Assembly: GCA_029641185.1 (NCBI GenBank)
Contig: JAPWGK010000008.1
Location: 186,001-250,000 of the forward strand
Direction of reading: 5' to 3'
Source of the DNA: Pseudofabraea citricarpa
Lineage: Eukaryota; Ascomycota; Leotiomycetes; Helotiales; Dermateaceae
DNA length: 64,000 nt
Below the pieces are notes generated by a model, which did no database searches, was not told the origin of the DNA, and saw only the letters and a program-made list of their open reading frames with translations. Of the stretch, positions 36,668 to 47,732 are shown piece by piece. How positions within the stretch are numbered: position 1 is the stretch's first letter; the number at the start of each line of letters is the position of its first letter. The position numbers were made by a program, and so were the translations under genes.

Positions 36668-37706
36668 ATGGCGTCGAGAACGCCGAGCAGAACCACAGGT
36701 GATTTCGCTGCTAGGAATCCAGCTTCTGATTCATTGAAAGCAGATGCTGAAGCTCCTTCGGTATTAAAGCAAGAAGAAATTGAGGCAAAAGAGTGGAAGT
36801 ATACTGGGTATCCTCACTACTCCCGATTCATCGCGTCAGACGATGATTTTCTCCTCTTCCGACGGTTTTCAGTATTGAATGCTAGGGTCTCTCTTGCCCT
36901 CCAAGATGAGATAATAATTCTTGAACGAGAGCTTGCTGCTTTGGATGGGGCATCAAGTAAATCAAGCGCACCAGATATTCATAACGGATCTTTTAGAGCA
37001 GATGAAGGAAGTGCAAGGTCAAAATTACTGAACAATAAAATATATATAAAGTTAAGGAAATATAGTGAGAGCTTGTTCAAATAACCAAGGGCGTTTATAC
37101 AGCTAACCAATATGTAGATGAGTTTATGTTCCATTACTCACACCTCAAGGCTCGACCACAGGTTCCAGATAAGGATGCAGCTAGTGTTAGCAACTGGCAT
37201 GAAAATCATTTCAACGCAATTCAAGACGAGGAAGCAGCATATATAACTCATGTCAACGATCTTTTTTCTGTTGTTCCAAAGATTAAGTCTCCGTTGCGGA
37301 AGCTCTTCGAAATGTCCCTTCATTTTCGCATATTCCAGCCTTGGCAAGTCAAAAGAGAGGATATTGAACTGGGCGGTCATGATGCCAAACATGAGCTTTA
37401 TATCTCCGATGAGCGGATCGATGGCTTTGTGTCAATAGTTATTGCCTCGGTTGGATTGGCTATGTTAATTGCACCACTTTGGATCTTGGGGTTTACCAAG
37501 AGCACGGTCGCGAGCTTGGCCTGGATTACGGGCTTTATCATATTATTCCTTTGCTTGGTCACGTATGCGACCGTTGCGAAGCCTTTTGAAACTTTGGGTG
37601 CTACAGCAGCGTAAGCATTGAATTGTTTATCTAAGTTACGAAAGATTTACTAACAGATTCTAGATACTCGGCTGTTCTCATGGTGTTTTTACAGATTGAT
37701 AAATGA
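36668..37706 (+). CDS. DUF6594 family membrane protein
   Basis: Fungal protein of unknown function. Exons 36668-37064, 37118-37610, 37664-37706; phases close, 310 residues. The N half carries the family signature (GYPHYSRFIASDDDFLLFRRF, then LQDEIIILERELAALD); the middle is helical and charged; the C terminus has three hydrophobic segments (IVIASVGLAMLIAPLWILGF, WITGFIILFLCLVTYA, and the short AYSAVLMVFLQ encoded by exon 3). The 43-bp last exon completes the third segment and ends QIDK, as usual for the family, which supports the splice. No catalytic motif. Such genes are numerous and variable in filamentous fungi and some have been linked to heterokaryon incompatibility-like loci, but that is not shown here. 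Confidence 0.88.
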
Positions 37707-38154
37707 ATAGTCTTACAGATGTATTGGTACTAGCCTGAGATTAAATACCTATGTTAAGTAGTGGGAAATTACAGCTCTTCATATTTGTTGCAGAAGAATG
37801 ACAACATGACAAATTGGAAAAGGTTTCCTGCAGCGTAGTATTGACACCAGCGGTCCACCAGGTCCAAATACTAATCTTCAAATTTGAGCTATTGCAAAGA
37901 ATACTGAAAAGGGATCCCTATTTCCTGTTGTCTTTCTTCTTATTTTTTGGTTCAAACGTCACCAAAATGCTTTCTCTACAGAATTCAACAGGTAATTTGA
38001 TAGGGTTCTACAATGAATAATATCTACTGTTGTGCTGCAACAATACTTCAGACGATTTTTTAGCGCATGATTGAGTACTGTGTCGAAAAGAATACCAACA
38101 TTATCTAGTGAACATTTGGCACGTCTAGCCCAGCCGTACCATAATTCTACCATA
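37707..38154. other. Intergenic
   Basis: About 450 bp, AT-rich, between the DUF6594 stop and the end of the broken reductase gene. No coding signal. Confidence 0.35.
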
Positions 38155-39304
38155 CTAACTAAGTGACCTAGCTGTAGTAGTACCAGATGACCTAGAATGA
38201 CGGATCTGCTTCCCATATTTTAAAGTCATTCTATCAAACCGGCGACGTACAATTGGCCAAGCAAAGAAAGCGATTAGGGCCCAAAACAGATCTACCAAGA
38301 TATTATCTCTCGGACTTGAACCTCTCATATTATTCATTATCAAAGCACCTTCCCAATCGGATGAAATGAAGAAGTATCCCTTATCAATCCCCCTAAGGAT
38401 CTTCTCTGCAACATTGGCAGCCGACTGTACTTTTTCTTGTATGTGATTTTCAGGTATATCACTTCCCTCTATCATCTTCGTTAATTCTGGTTTCGAAGCT
38501 TGTTCCGCAAGAAATGATTCCGTAATGAAAGGTCCTGGGAATGCACAGTGCACTTGATACATGTTCTTGTCTCCGTATAATAGCATTTCTTACCGAAGCG
38601 TGTCGGCTAATGATCGTATGGCTGCTTTTGCGGGAGAATGGGCTGCATACCCAGGAACACCTACAAATGCAGCACCGGAAGATACAAAAATGACGTGGCG
38701 GGTCCTTTCAGGCTTAGAATTATGAATCCATAGCTGTAGACATTTCTGTGTAATAAGCACAGCAGAATAATAGTTCAGCTCAAGGCATGACGTGATACCT
38801 CCTATAGAAAGGTCGGCTAGAAATCCAATCTAAGCTGGGCTTGAACCCCCAGCTACACAAATAAGGGCATCTGGAATGATACCGCACTCTGATAGAACAG
38901 AATTAACCTGTATCTGTTAATACTAATGGGTAGCAGCTATCAAATTTGACGGACCTCTTCCGGTTTACAGAGATCAATGCTCAGAATTTCCACCTTTTGT
39001 GAACCCGATATTCTGGCATCTTGGACTTCCTTCTGGGCCGTTTCAAGACCGAGTTTTCTTCGAGCGATAAGAACAACATGACCTCCTGAAAAGCTTTAGT
39101 TATTCCTAATAATACGGAAAGCGGCTCAAACATACCCCTACGTGCAATTTGGATACCTAGCTCCTTTCCAAGTCCTCGAGATCCGCCAGCGATGAAGACG
39201 TACTGACATTGTGTTAGTCTTTCCCATTTTGCAATGAACGACAATTCTATATGAGGGCTCACCTGATTTTCAATTTCGAAACTTTTTATAGTGTTTTTGA
39301 GTTT
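38155..39304 (-). pseudogene. 3-ketosphinganine reductase-like SDR, disrupted
   Basis: Short-chain dehydrogenase most like Tsc10/KDSR, which reduces 3-ketodihydrosphingosine with NADPH at the ER. Reading the minus strand: exon with FEIENQ, intron, YVFIAGGSRGLGKELGIQIA (cofactor loop GGSRGLG), intron, GGHVVLIARRKLGLETAQ to DLCKPEE, intron, VNSVLSECGIIPDALICVAG, then a TAG after SSPA (38830-38832), then IGFLADL through LNYYSAVLITQ, VIFVSSGAAFVGVPGY, SPAKAAIRSLADTLR, then a TAA (38591-38593), then EMLLYGDKNMYQVHCAFPGP to the C terminus. Both stops sit where Gln is expected from relatives (one C-to-T change each). The catalytic Tyr of YxxxK is His (HSPAK). The N-terminal exon is not resolved. Interpretation: pseudogene; the frame is otherwise preserved, so inactivation looks recent. 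Confidence 0.82.
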
Positions 39305-39666
39305 CTGAAATTAAATTTAGGTGACGAAAGCCATCTTGTCGCGGGGACCCGATCGCTTCTCATTCAATTAAGAAGCGGGTTCATAGCTCGCCGAGTTTAC
39401 GAGTTCTTACTTGCTAGCATTAAGACACGTCATAACATCCGAAACGCATCGTCGCTAGAAAAGGACTTTTTTCCCACTGAAAGATTCAACGTGTCCGATT
39501 GACGATAATTTCAAGTTCTGGTGTTACCAAAGGCACCAGAGCCTCAACGTGGGAACACCTACTACTTTCATGCGAATTTCATCTTGTAGTAGAATACCAA
39601 AAACCGAAATAAGGATATAAATTTCTGGAAATGCAATGAATAATTTAAAACTAGATATCTGTTACT
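39305..39666. other. Intergenic
   Basis: About 360 bp upstream of the disrupted reductase and downstream of the minus-strand gene's... neighbour end at 39667. A missing 5' exon of the reductase may lie here; I could not place an ATG and donor that close in phase. Confidence 0.35.
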
Positions 39667-40756
39667 TCATATATCTGGATCAAAACTGACACCCCGAATC
39701 TTCTCTCTCTCCCAAAACTTCTCCTCGTCTTTAAGGTCACGTTTTACAATTGTGATTGTAATCGCCGTCCAGATACTGGCCCAGAGAAATGGAACACACC
39801 AGCCAAGCTTTCATAATCATATCAGCCTTGAAATTAAAACATATTGGGGAAATGTACATACCACATAAGCCAGATTTTCATCCACGCTGTACATAACAGT
39901 CGCTGTGGCAGTTGCTACTAAAATGGCTGGTATCGTCCACGAGAAAGAATACTTGTGAAGCATCTGTCTGAACTGATAACTTGCTTCATATCTATCATTT
40001 AATCGTTCTCTGTATGCTGTTCCGCCTCCGCCGTTCACTGCAACAACATCTTCTATGACCGTATAAAGAGATGGACGGATGATACCCCCACGAGGTACCG
40101 ATGAAATACGAAAGGGGGCTCGAATGTGAAGGAGTCGCAACATATCGATGAATAAAAGCTGACAAGCAAGAGTAAAAAGAAAAGCTGGGGCAGCTAGAGC
40201 CACGAGCCGAACATCGGGTTCGGTTGGAAATCCACCAATTACGACCAGAGTGATGACGGTCAATAAACAGATGGTCATGATCCAATGGTACGAATCAAAC
40301 TATGATGGGCTTTGTTAATATAGTTCTTCATCTCGCCATTGAATTGACAAGCCTACAAAATATCTTGGAGCACCTGTGACCCGACATGTTGAGGCTTCCT
40401 TCCACAATCTCCACGTGCGCTGAATGGTCTCTAGAACAACAGTGCCGCCAATGGTGAACGATATTATTGTCATGACTAGATGCAGAATCAGAGTCTGAGT
40501 AATGGAGGAAAGCTCATCTCCTATTCTCACCTGTACTATGGCTCAAGTCGGTTACTCGCCATAGTGCGAAGTACAAGATAATTGGTATTATCATAGAGTC
40601 CAGCAGTATCATAATAACCGAGATAGAGATCTTTTTCTTTCGCTCCCATAAAGAATAATGAAGCCTGGGTAGCTCGGCATCGGAGTAAATAATACGTTCA
40701 TTCTCGTGGAGGTGCATGGACCCACGTAGAATGCGCTCATTTTCGAAGAGAGGCAT
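39667..40756 (-). CDS. Polytopic membrane protein of unknown function, 5' model uncertain
   Basis: Multi-helix fungal membrane protein. Sure exons on the minus strand: 40299-39862 (starts FDSYHWIMTICLLTVITLVV; includes FRISSVPRGGIIRPSLYTVI, EDVVAVNGGGGTAYRERL and RYEASYQFRQML) and 39807-39667 (LGWCVPFLWASIWTAITITI, DLKDEEKFW, stop TGA at 39667), joined in phase. The preceding exon ends at 40357 after WRLWKEASTCRVTGAPRYF, also in phase. Upstream, MPLFENERILRG (ATG 40756) to LSHST and the segment GDELSSITQTLILHLVM are in different frames near 40510-40530, needing either an improbably short intron or a frameshift. The order (LWERRK-type loop, EDVxAVDGGGG motif) is one I recognise from uncharacterised filamentous-fungal proteins. 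More N-terminal coding sequence may extend to about 40945. Confidence 0.65.
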
Positions 40757-43446
40757 CGCTTAAGAGAGGATTTCCCGTAAGAGAAAGACACCTGGAAAAG
40801 ATTGAAATTTCCCACGAAATGAAATAATGGACCAAAGTAGGCCCTGCTGCGTTCATACGTGTTTTCAACCCACGATTTTGGAACGGAGGCTGTAATTTCC
40901 AAGAAGCTGAGCTGGAGCTATTGCCCGAAGTTCCCATGCATGAAACTGAGGGATCACAGTGCGTAACCTTAGACACTAGCCGAGGGCCGCCCATTCGTCG
41001 ATTCGCATTTCGGATCAGACTTTGAGACGGCAACGCGGTATTCGCAAAAGTGGTGATGTCTTAGGCCCGGGATGATGAAGCTTTTAAATAGCAAAGCTTG
41101 AACGTGGGTGCTGCAGACTGGCTATGAACCATTTTTGTATGGGAAGTTCAAACGAAATCGCAGAACTCAACCATGATAGATTTGCGCTCGGTTCATATGT
41201 CAGGGAGTATAATAAGTTCTAGAGTGGCAAAACTTCCACGAGTTGGCTTGGAGGAAATTGCTTGATGAAGTTACGAATATGCTCCAGTGGTTAGTCACAT
41301 GATAATATATCCAGGTAACGTGATTACACCGGTACGTTCTCGCATCGAAAATACGCCGGGCTTTATTACAATATTTCTGGGAGGATCTAGGTCTGAAATT
41401 ATCTTGCTTTCTGTCAAATGGCAAAACTAAATTCTTAGTCTTCGACATTTCGAAGTATATCACGTGGTAGTTAAGCGACACCATCAGCCACCTTCTTGCT
41501 TTTGGGAAATGAAGCTCCGGTTTTTCACGACATATGTCTGTAAGTCTATGGTCCCTCAGTTACTATTCTATAGTTTAGTGAAAATTGACAAGAACTACAA
41601 TCTAAATAATCTATATCCTTCGCTTGTGAGAATCGGTATTTTGTTGCGCCGTGGTAGCCAAACCATTTGCTATAGCCAAGATTGTAGACTTTGACACTTG
41701 TTCAAGTACTCGGTTTGGAAAATACAAGACAGCTGCTTGCAAAGCCTTGAGCTTGGACTCTCCTTGGATAGTACCAACTACCTATAGTCAACCAAACATG
41801 GATGTGTATGCATTAGTTATAGATTATAGCAAGTCCTTGATGAAGGAATGGAACACTGCTTATGACTGGGAAATCCAAAACAGAATATGTAACAGAAATA
41901 AGGACAACCGTTTGTAAAATTAATCATATGTTGTGGTATAGATGAAATTTCCCATTCTGTAGAAGTTAGTTGCTCGAGTTTCATTACATGAAATAAAGCA
42001 TCCTGCTGTATATAAACTATTCATCAGTTGCGATAGATTCAAATATTGATCTAAATTATAGAATCGAGTAGATAAGCTTTGAGAGCATGTGTCGCTTAGA
42101 CAGGGCGTACTTGGGACCCTAGAAGAGATTCCAAGGGTCTTATCCTGATATTGGAGTTTTGCTTTGACATCCTGCATTGTTTACTATTGGTTTTTTGGGG
42201 TTTCAAATTTGTTCTAGAAATAACGACACAGTCTTCCACGTCATCAAATTGTTATTTGCGAGACTAGTTGACAGTGAGCATAAGAAGAAAACTCCGAACT
42301 AGCTTCTTGTTACCAATAAAGGTAGAAGGATGAAACATGGCCACGTAACCTAGTACCACACTTTTCTTTAGCTCAGTTTAGTTCTTTATTTATGCGAGGT
42401 TTCGTTCAATATCGGCCTATGTCGATTCTAGCACTCGTTAGCGTTTACTACAATTATTAGTTGCATTTCCCTCGTAAAAAAAAAAAAAGGCAAATTAGAC
42501 ACGAAGTCTTAGCTTAAGCTAGAAGCCACAGACAAAAGGAACCTATAAGAAATTTCTTCGATAGATTCTTAAAATGGAACCAACAAAGTCCTCGAACTTG
42601 CATCCAATCTGACAGCTTCGAAAATTTAAGCGAGCACATTATCCTCCATCATAGCCGTCTCAACTCATCAAATCGTGACTTCTTCTACATATCACGAGAG
42701 ACAATAACAATACTTTCAAAAATATTGTCTCGCACTCTACATATATCTTATAAGATACTAGCTTTCATGTCGCGTTTAGTTGGCACCGTGCCACGTTATA
42801 CTTTACGTTGTTAGAGAAAATTGAGCACGATACCATTTCACATGTAAATGACGCATCTTATGATATTATACAGTTACAGCCAGCCCCAAAATAGTGTTTT
42901 GGGCCCAGTGCTAGGGGTTCTCTAGTCTTAACAATGCCGACCCGTCCTCTTAGTCTCAAGCTTTACTCTGTGCTGATGCATATACGTATACTAGCAAAGT
43001 TCCTCACTCAATCTCCTACAGCCCACTTTTTATGAATTGAGATTTAAACCATTATGAGATGGATGGAATCTCAAGCGTGCGGCGCGCAAAAACAATCTTT
43101 GAACTCATCCTAATTGCAGAGCGCTCTCTGTTAATGCTAACTTCGGATATGCGAATATAACTTTGTATTCAATTTTCTGGGATCTTTGCTGTGATTTTTC
43201 TGATATTGGTTCACAGTATTTAGGCTCACGAAAGCAGGCTTGCAGGTTGTTATACTCAACAATAATTTTGAACAAAGCTGCAGACAGCAAAAATAGTTAT
43301 TTTGTTTATTTCCAGTACCAATTCTCGTTATAGAAAGAAGTTACACAAAAAATAAAACGTTGTAGATACTACTTATACAACCATCAGAATTATATGCAAA
43401 TGTTTATTCCCCAGCTTCGAAGACAGGGTTCTGATGTATGTCGTAA
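40757..43446. other. 2.7-kb AT-rich stretch, possible kinase-like relic
   Basis: Left end probably includes the 5' part of the membrane-protein gene (short frames 40737-41033). The rest is AT-rich with no supported gene. A 13-A run lies at 42476-42488. The frame 41651-41917 shows weak resemblance to a protein-kinase activation segment (see separate entry). Confidence 0.4.
41651..41917 (+). pseudogene. Possible degenerate protein-kinase fragment
   Basis: The frame reads AKIVDFDTCSS, then DSPWIVP, then YSQPNMDVYALVID. This order recalls the kinase DFG motif, the APE region and the DVYSFG helix-F motif, with DFG changed to DFD and APE lost. No kinase N-lobe or catalytic HRD was found upstream in any frame. 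Short and degenerate, so this may be chance. Confidence 0.22.
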
Positions 43447-45287
43447 TCAAAAAGACTGGCGAGCTAGCTCTATAAGTAAACGATACATGAATATTCTCAT
43501 GTCTTCCCTTCTCAATGCCTTTGCAGCCCAATCTTGGCTTTCAGCAGCAATAGAAGCTATGATATGATCCCCATCAGTAAACAAATATTCAAGCATGCCC
43601 TCCAATTCAGACATCCCCATGCTTAAAGGGATATAATGCAGCCATGGAAGCAGACGACTATCATGCCATTCTCTCACAAGACCTTGCTTCATGACTGCAC
43701 TTCCAGACTGCAGCAGCATGTAAAAGCGACCACTCAAGCCATGCCCGTCCATATCAAGCACAATTTTGTTCTTGAAAGTATCAGAGAGTTTTTGGTTCTC
43801 CACAGGAGGAAGCTCCTCCTTTATAGTCTCACAAGTCTTTGCTTCACACCCAACAATAGCGGTGAAATGTACATCAAGCCATTGCTGTAACTTCTGCGTA
43901 GATTTGACAAGGTAAGGAGCGGGGGTGTTCAAACCGCTTGCCAAAGCTACCATGCGATGACGTTGAAACTGTCGCCAGTTGTCCCCCAAAGCATATCCTC
44001 CAGTTGAGGAGCCTCTCCAACCCACAATGTTCACTTTCTCTTCCCATGGAGTCTTGTCTTCTGTCTGTGCCCATTTTTCGCTCATTTTGCTGTCGAATCT
44101 CCATCTCCACAGAGTGGGAAATATGACGTCGCTAAAAGTTGATAAGCTTGCCGCAGACAGTACAGGTCGAACTACACTCGTCACTGAAAGATTCTCTGGG
44201 CATCTTAGCATGCCAGTCGGGGGCACTTGGTTAAAAGAGCAGAGGTTTGTTGCTTGATGCCAATTCTCGATCTAATAAACCGGATTTATTCATTAGCAGG
44301 CAGTCATGACTATGAAGCCGGGGAACTCACAAGTCTACCGTGATCTGTAACATTTAAGTACATTGAGGAAGAATTGCGTGCAGGAGCAGACTGTTCGCAG
44401 GGGACAACAACCTCATCCCAAACATTCTGGCGTTTGAATCCTGTAAAATTGTGCTGCTCACACATGGGGTTTGATTCTGATCCCATCAAATCCTGTCTGT
44501 TTCCAAGGGGAACAATATTGCGAGGCTCATCAAAAGTGTTAATGTAAAAGCAGATGTCAGGGAGTGCATGCAGGAAGTCGCTCGTAAAATCTTTAAAAGG
44601 GACAGCTATTTGCTTATTATCGTATCGACTTGGGTTTCCAACATCAATGGTTTGGTTAATAATGCATACTGGTAACATGGCAGGTAGCGCATCGCTGCTG
44701 TGTTTAAATTGGCAGCCAGATTTTTGATATGCTCGAAAAGGCTGTAGATTTTTCATCAAGTCGTCGAACTCATCAATGAGAGGACTATCGTGCTTCGTCG
44801 CATATGCATACCATTCATCATAGCCTGGTGGAGGTGGGATGTTGTATCTCCGTTGATACTCGCTGCGTGCATCTTCAAGTGTTCTGGATTGTCGATTGAG
44901 GATGATTTGTTGGGTCTCTTTCGCCTTTTTCCATAGACTATTGATCTTTACACTGTATGGGTTTTCGCTCGACTGAGGAATTTCTTTTGGTGGGTCCTGA
45001 TACCCGAGCGTGGAATGTTGGTTTTCCTGGGTATCCACCAAAGGGTGTTCAGTTGCTCCAAATGAGTCTTCGATCGGAGGCTCCTCTTCCGGTTTGAATA
45101 CTATTTCATCAAACGTTGCTGGCTGTATCTGTTGTATCGGAAGCTGGGCTAGTTGGGTCTTCAACGCAACCAACGAGGCAGAAAGACTTTCGAAGGAAGG
45201 CCCCTGGTAGAAGATCAAAAGCGCCCAACAAAGAGTAGCAGCAATTGTAAATTTCCAAAAATGAGAAAAACGAGTGACTGATGGCAT
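43447..45287 (-). CDS. CAP10-like glycosyltransferase (GT90)
   Basis: Putative glycosyltransferase of family GT90; relatives include the cryptococcal capsule protein Cap10 and xylosyl- or glucosyltransferases acting in the secretory pathway. Two exons, 45287-44331 and 44271-43447, joined across a 59-bp intron (GTGAGT...TTATTAG) in phase 0; 593 residues. Type II topology: short cytoplasmic N tail, one anchor near residues 11-28 (FWKFTIAATLCWALLIFY), a Pro/Gln/Glu-rich stem to about 110, then the luminal domain. Family landmarks: YAYATKHDSPLIDEFDDL, DICFYINTFDEPR, WRGSSTGGY, the core DMDGHGLSGRFYMLLQSGSA, and PWLHYIPLSM followed by ELEGMLEYLF. Cys pairs and N-glycosylation sites occur in the luminal part. 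First of three minus-strand glycosyltransferase genes in the cluster. Confidence 0.92.
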
Positions 45288-46095
45288 TTTGACTTAGCGC
45301 ATCGAAGCTTGTAGAAAGGTGAAAGATGAAAGAGCTGTGTTATTAAATGATTGACCCCTAGGGAAGCATTTATTGTCATTGAGGATCAGAAGGTCCTTCA
45401 GGTGTATTTTCAATAGGTGTGGATGGAGCACACATTGATGTATCCTGCTCGGTGGCTTTGGTTCGCAAGCAAATTCAATACACTTTGTTAGTGCAGGTAC
45501 AAATGACGAGAAAGTAAAATTTCCACTACCTTATCAAGTGGCGCAGAAACAATGCTTTGTTCATGGCACGGCAGGAACTTGGGATGGCTACATGTCTCAA
45601 GCGGCCTCGCCTGGAATACGATAGATCATTTCTTAACCCGCCGAGTTAAATGATAAGTCTACCGAGACATCGATGTTTCTGAGTGATAGGTCATGATCTG
45701 GCATGGCAAGGGGCATGCATGGCTGATACCACCGGGTAGATTCGATCTGATGGTTTGGTATTGCCAAATTCCATTTTGTAGACTCCAGATGAACCAGCAC
45801 ACATCTCAAGTCACGTACAACGAAATTCAGATTTGCGGATTATTTCTTTTTGGAGCTTTTTCGTTCAACGTCTAAATTTAACATCTGGTGATAGGTTGAT
45901 GCAACCATCCAATCAACTAAGAAGTTTTTCCATCTCAACTTGTACTTGGTAAAGCCAATAGCTAGAAAATATACAAGACAAAAAAAAAAAAAAAACACGA
46001 ACAAATAAATGGCGCTGAATCAAATACGAAAATCCTGCGCTGTCAAATTTTGACAAGCTAGCGCTTTGATCGGTCTGGCGAATCTCCACCAATGT
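45288..46095. other. Intergenic
   Basis: About 810 bp: GT90 promoter and the 3' flank of the next minus-strand gene; includes a 16-A run at 45980-45995. The frame at 45693-45875 has no recognisable product. Confidence 0.4.
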
Positions 46096-47180
46096 TCAGA
46101 ACCAAGACAAGGAAGACTCTGCAGCATCTACACCCTGCCAATAGCCTTCCATCATCCATCTTATCTGCATCGCATAATCACGCAACTTGGGATCATGGTC
46201 CAACTCCCAGAATTTTGAATGCAGACTCGCAATTCCATGCTCAGTGTCATTAGAAGTAGCCCAATTGACATTCCAGTCATGATGTAATTGCGTCCATGGC
46301 ATGTTGCCATCTCTCCTATGCGCATAAGACCATAGACTCTGCTCGGGTGTTCTACCAGGAAAGCGGTCTTTTAGTTGTGCCAGGTTCATATAATAATCGA
46401 AAAGTTCTTTCGATGGTCGGAAGACCATACACCCAGCGTTGAGATTGTTTCCTTTCGGCGGCGGGTAAGCATGGTCGTATCCCCCAGATCCCGCGTTTCC
46501 CGCAAATATATATGTGTCTGGTTGTCGGCCTTCGTCTTCTGGTGCTTTTGCGCCGGTCTCACCAAGATTTCTTTGCTCCTGTGCCGCAGGGTCATCAAAG
46601 ATATCATCCATCCGTCTAGTGATTATCGTATCGGAGTCCAGGAACAAGACTTTGTCATATTGATACAACTCAAAGAGTCGTAGTTTTGTGAGAACATCCT
46701 TCCACGCCTTCCGAGTTTTGGCCCACTCCAATGATAGTTTCTCTACTACTTGTACAATTGCACCATCCTTTTCGAGTCGGTCTCTCTTGCTCTGTGCTGT
46801 CAAAATGTTAATATTGCAAAGAGACTGCGGCACATTGGAAGCTAAGACTTACTGACTTCCTCCGTCACCAATACCACGAAAGGATAAGAATTGGTTGTTC
46901 GCGTTGCAGGAGCATGAAGTAACTGGTAGATGATTAGACGCGTAGCAACGAAGTACAAATCATCATTGTCCTCCTGTCCTTCCATACTCGGAGCCGCCAG
47001 AAACGCGGAGAAAGCATAATTATTGACTGGTTTCTTGTTTTCTTCGGTGGTCAAGGAAATGCCGCTGGAAGTCCGTTGTAGGCTGTAAGGATTCCGGTCA
47101 GAAGTAAGCCAGAACAACAAGATGAAAGAGACCGCGAAGAGAGCCAGCGGTGCTCTCGCAAACGGGTTCATTGAAAGCAT
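46096..47180 (-). CDS. GT8 glycosyltransferase, paralogue A
   Basis: Glycogenin/galactinol-synthase-like family 8 transferase, anchored as a type II membrane protein. Exons 47180-46853 and 46796-46096 with a 56-bp intron (GTAAGT...TTGACAG); the junction restores EEVTQSKRDRLEKDG, matched in the neighbouring paralogue; 342 residues. Start: the first ATG (47180), the longer frame begins with TTG; a second ATG lies 3 codons later. Anchor APLALFAVSFILLFWL near residues 9-25. Metal-binding DxD is in FLDSDTII; the sugar-binding region has NLNAGCMVFRPS, EQSLWSYAHRRDGNMPW and the HxxGxxKPW equivalent region is divergent. Adjacent to and on the same strand as paralogue B (47733-48776) and the GT90 gene; likely a tandem duplicate with a non-identical job. 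Confidence 0.92.
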
Positions 47181-47732
47181 TGCGAGTGAACGGAGAAAAC
47201 ACAAACAAAAATCTGCAGCAAGAATGCAAAAAAGCGAACGAAAAGTTGACGAGGATTTCCTTATCCAATATATGCCCCTTGCATAGATTGAAGCGGCCTG
47301 CCGCTCGCATTAGCGATCGCTTGTTTTATTTAGTGTTTTGTTACGATCACACCCTGCATCCCACGCTAAGGCTGAAAATGGGATAACAGCTTTTCTTTTC
47401 CGGGAACGGCTTTCTCCATAGCTAAGCATGGCTGCTTTGGAACCCAGTGCCGCAATTACGAGCTGTGCCGGCCTCATCCGCCAAACCCGCGTGGTTTTTT
47501 GGAATCCTATGATTCCGACGGGCGGAGCTAGTTTAGGGCAGGGAACTGCAGTTGCTTTCGAGCCCTTGCTTCTCGAGAAGGTCTCAAAACCCTGCCACCA
47601 GAAACTGATTACGGTGTGTTGGAGAAAGTCATCCATGGAAAATTGAAATGTGATGTATTCTCAGACAGCAAGGCTACTCAAAATTATTCCTAGTATTATC
47701 ATTACAACTACATTGCCCAAGCCGACTTTCTC
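47181..47732. other. Intergenic between tandem GT8 genes
   Basis: About 550 bp; promoter of paralogue A and 3' flank of paralogue B. Short frames here (for example 47310-47636 minus) have no recognisable product. Confidence 0.35.

Noticed and set aside
38566..38593. A 28-nt intron starting at GTAAGA that would remove the TAA in the reductase
   Set aside because: Too short, and it would delete conserved residues EMLLYGD that match relatives; the TAA is better explained as Gln to stop.
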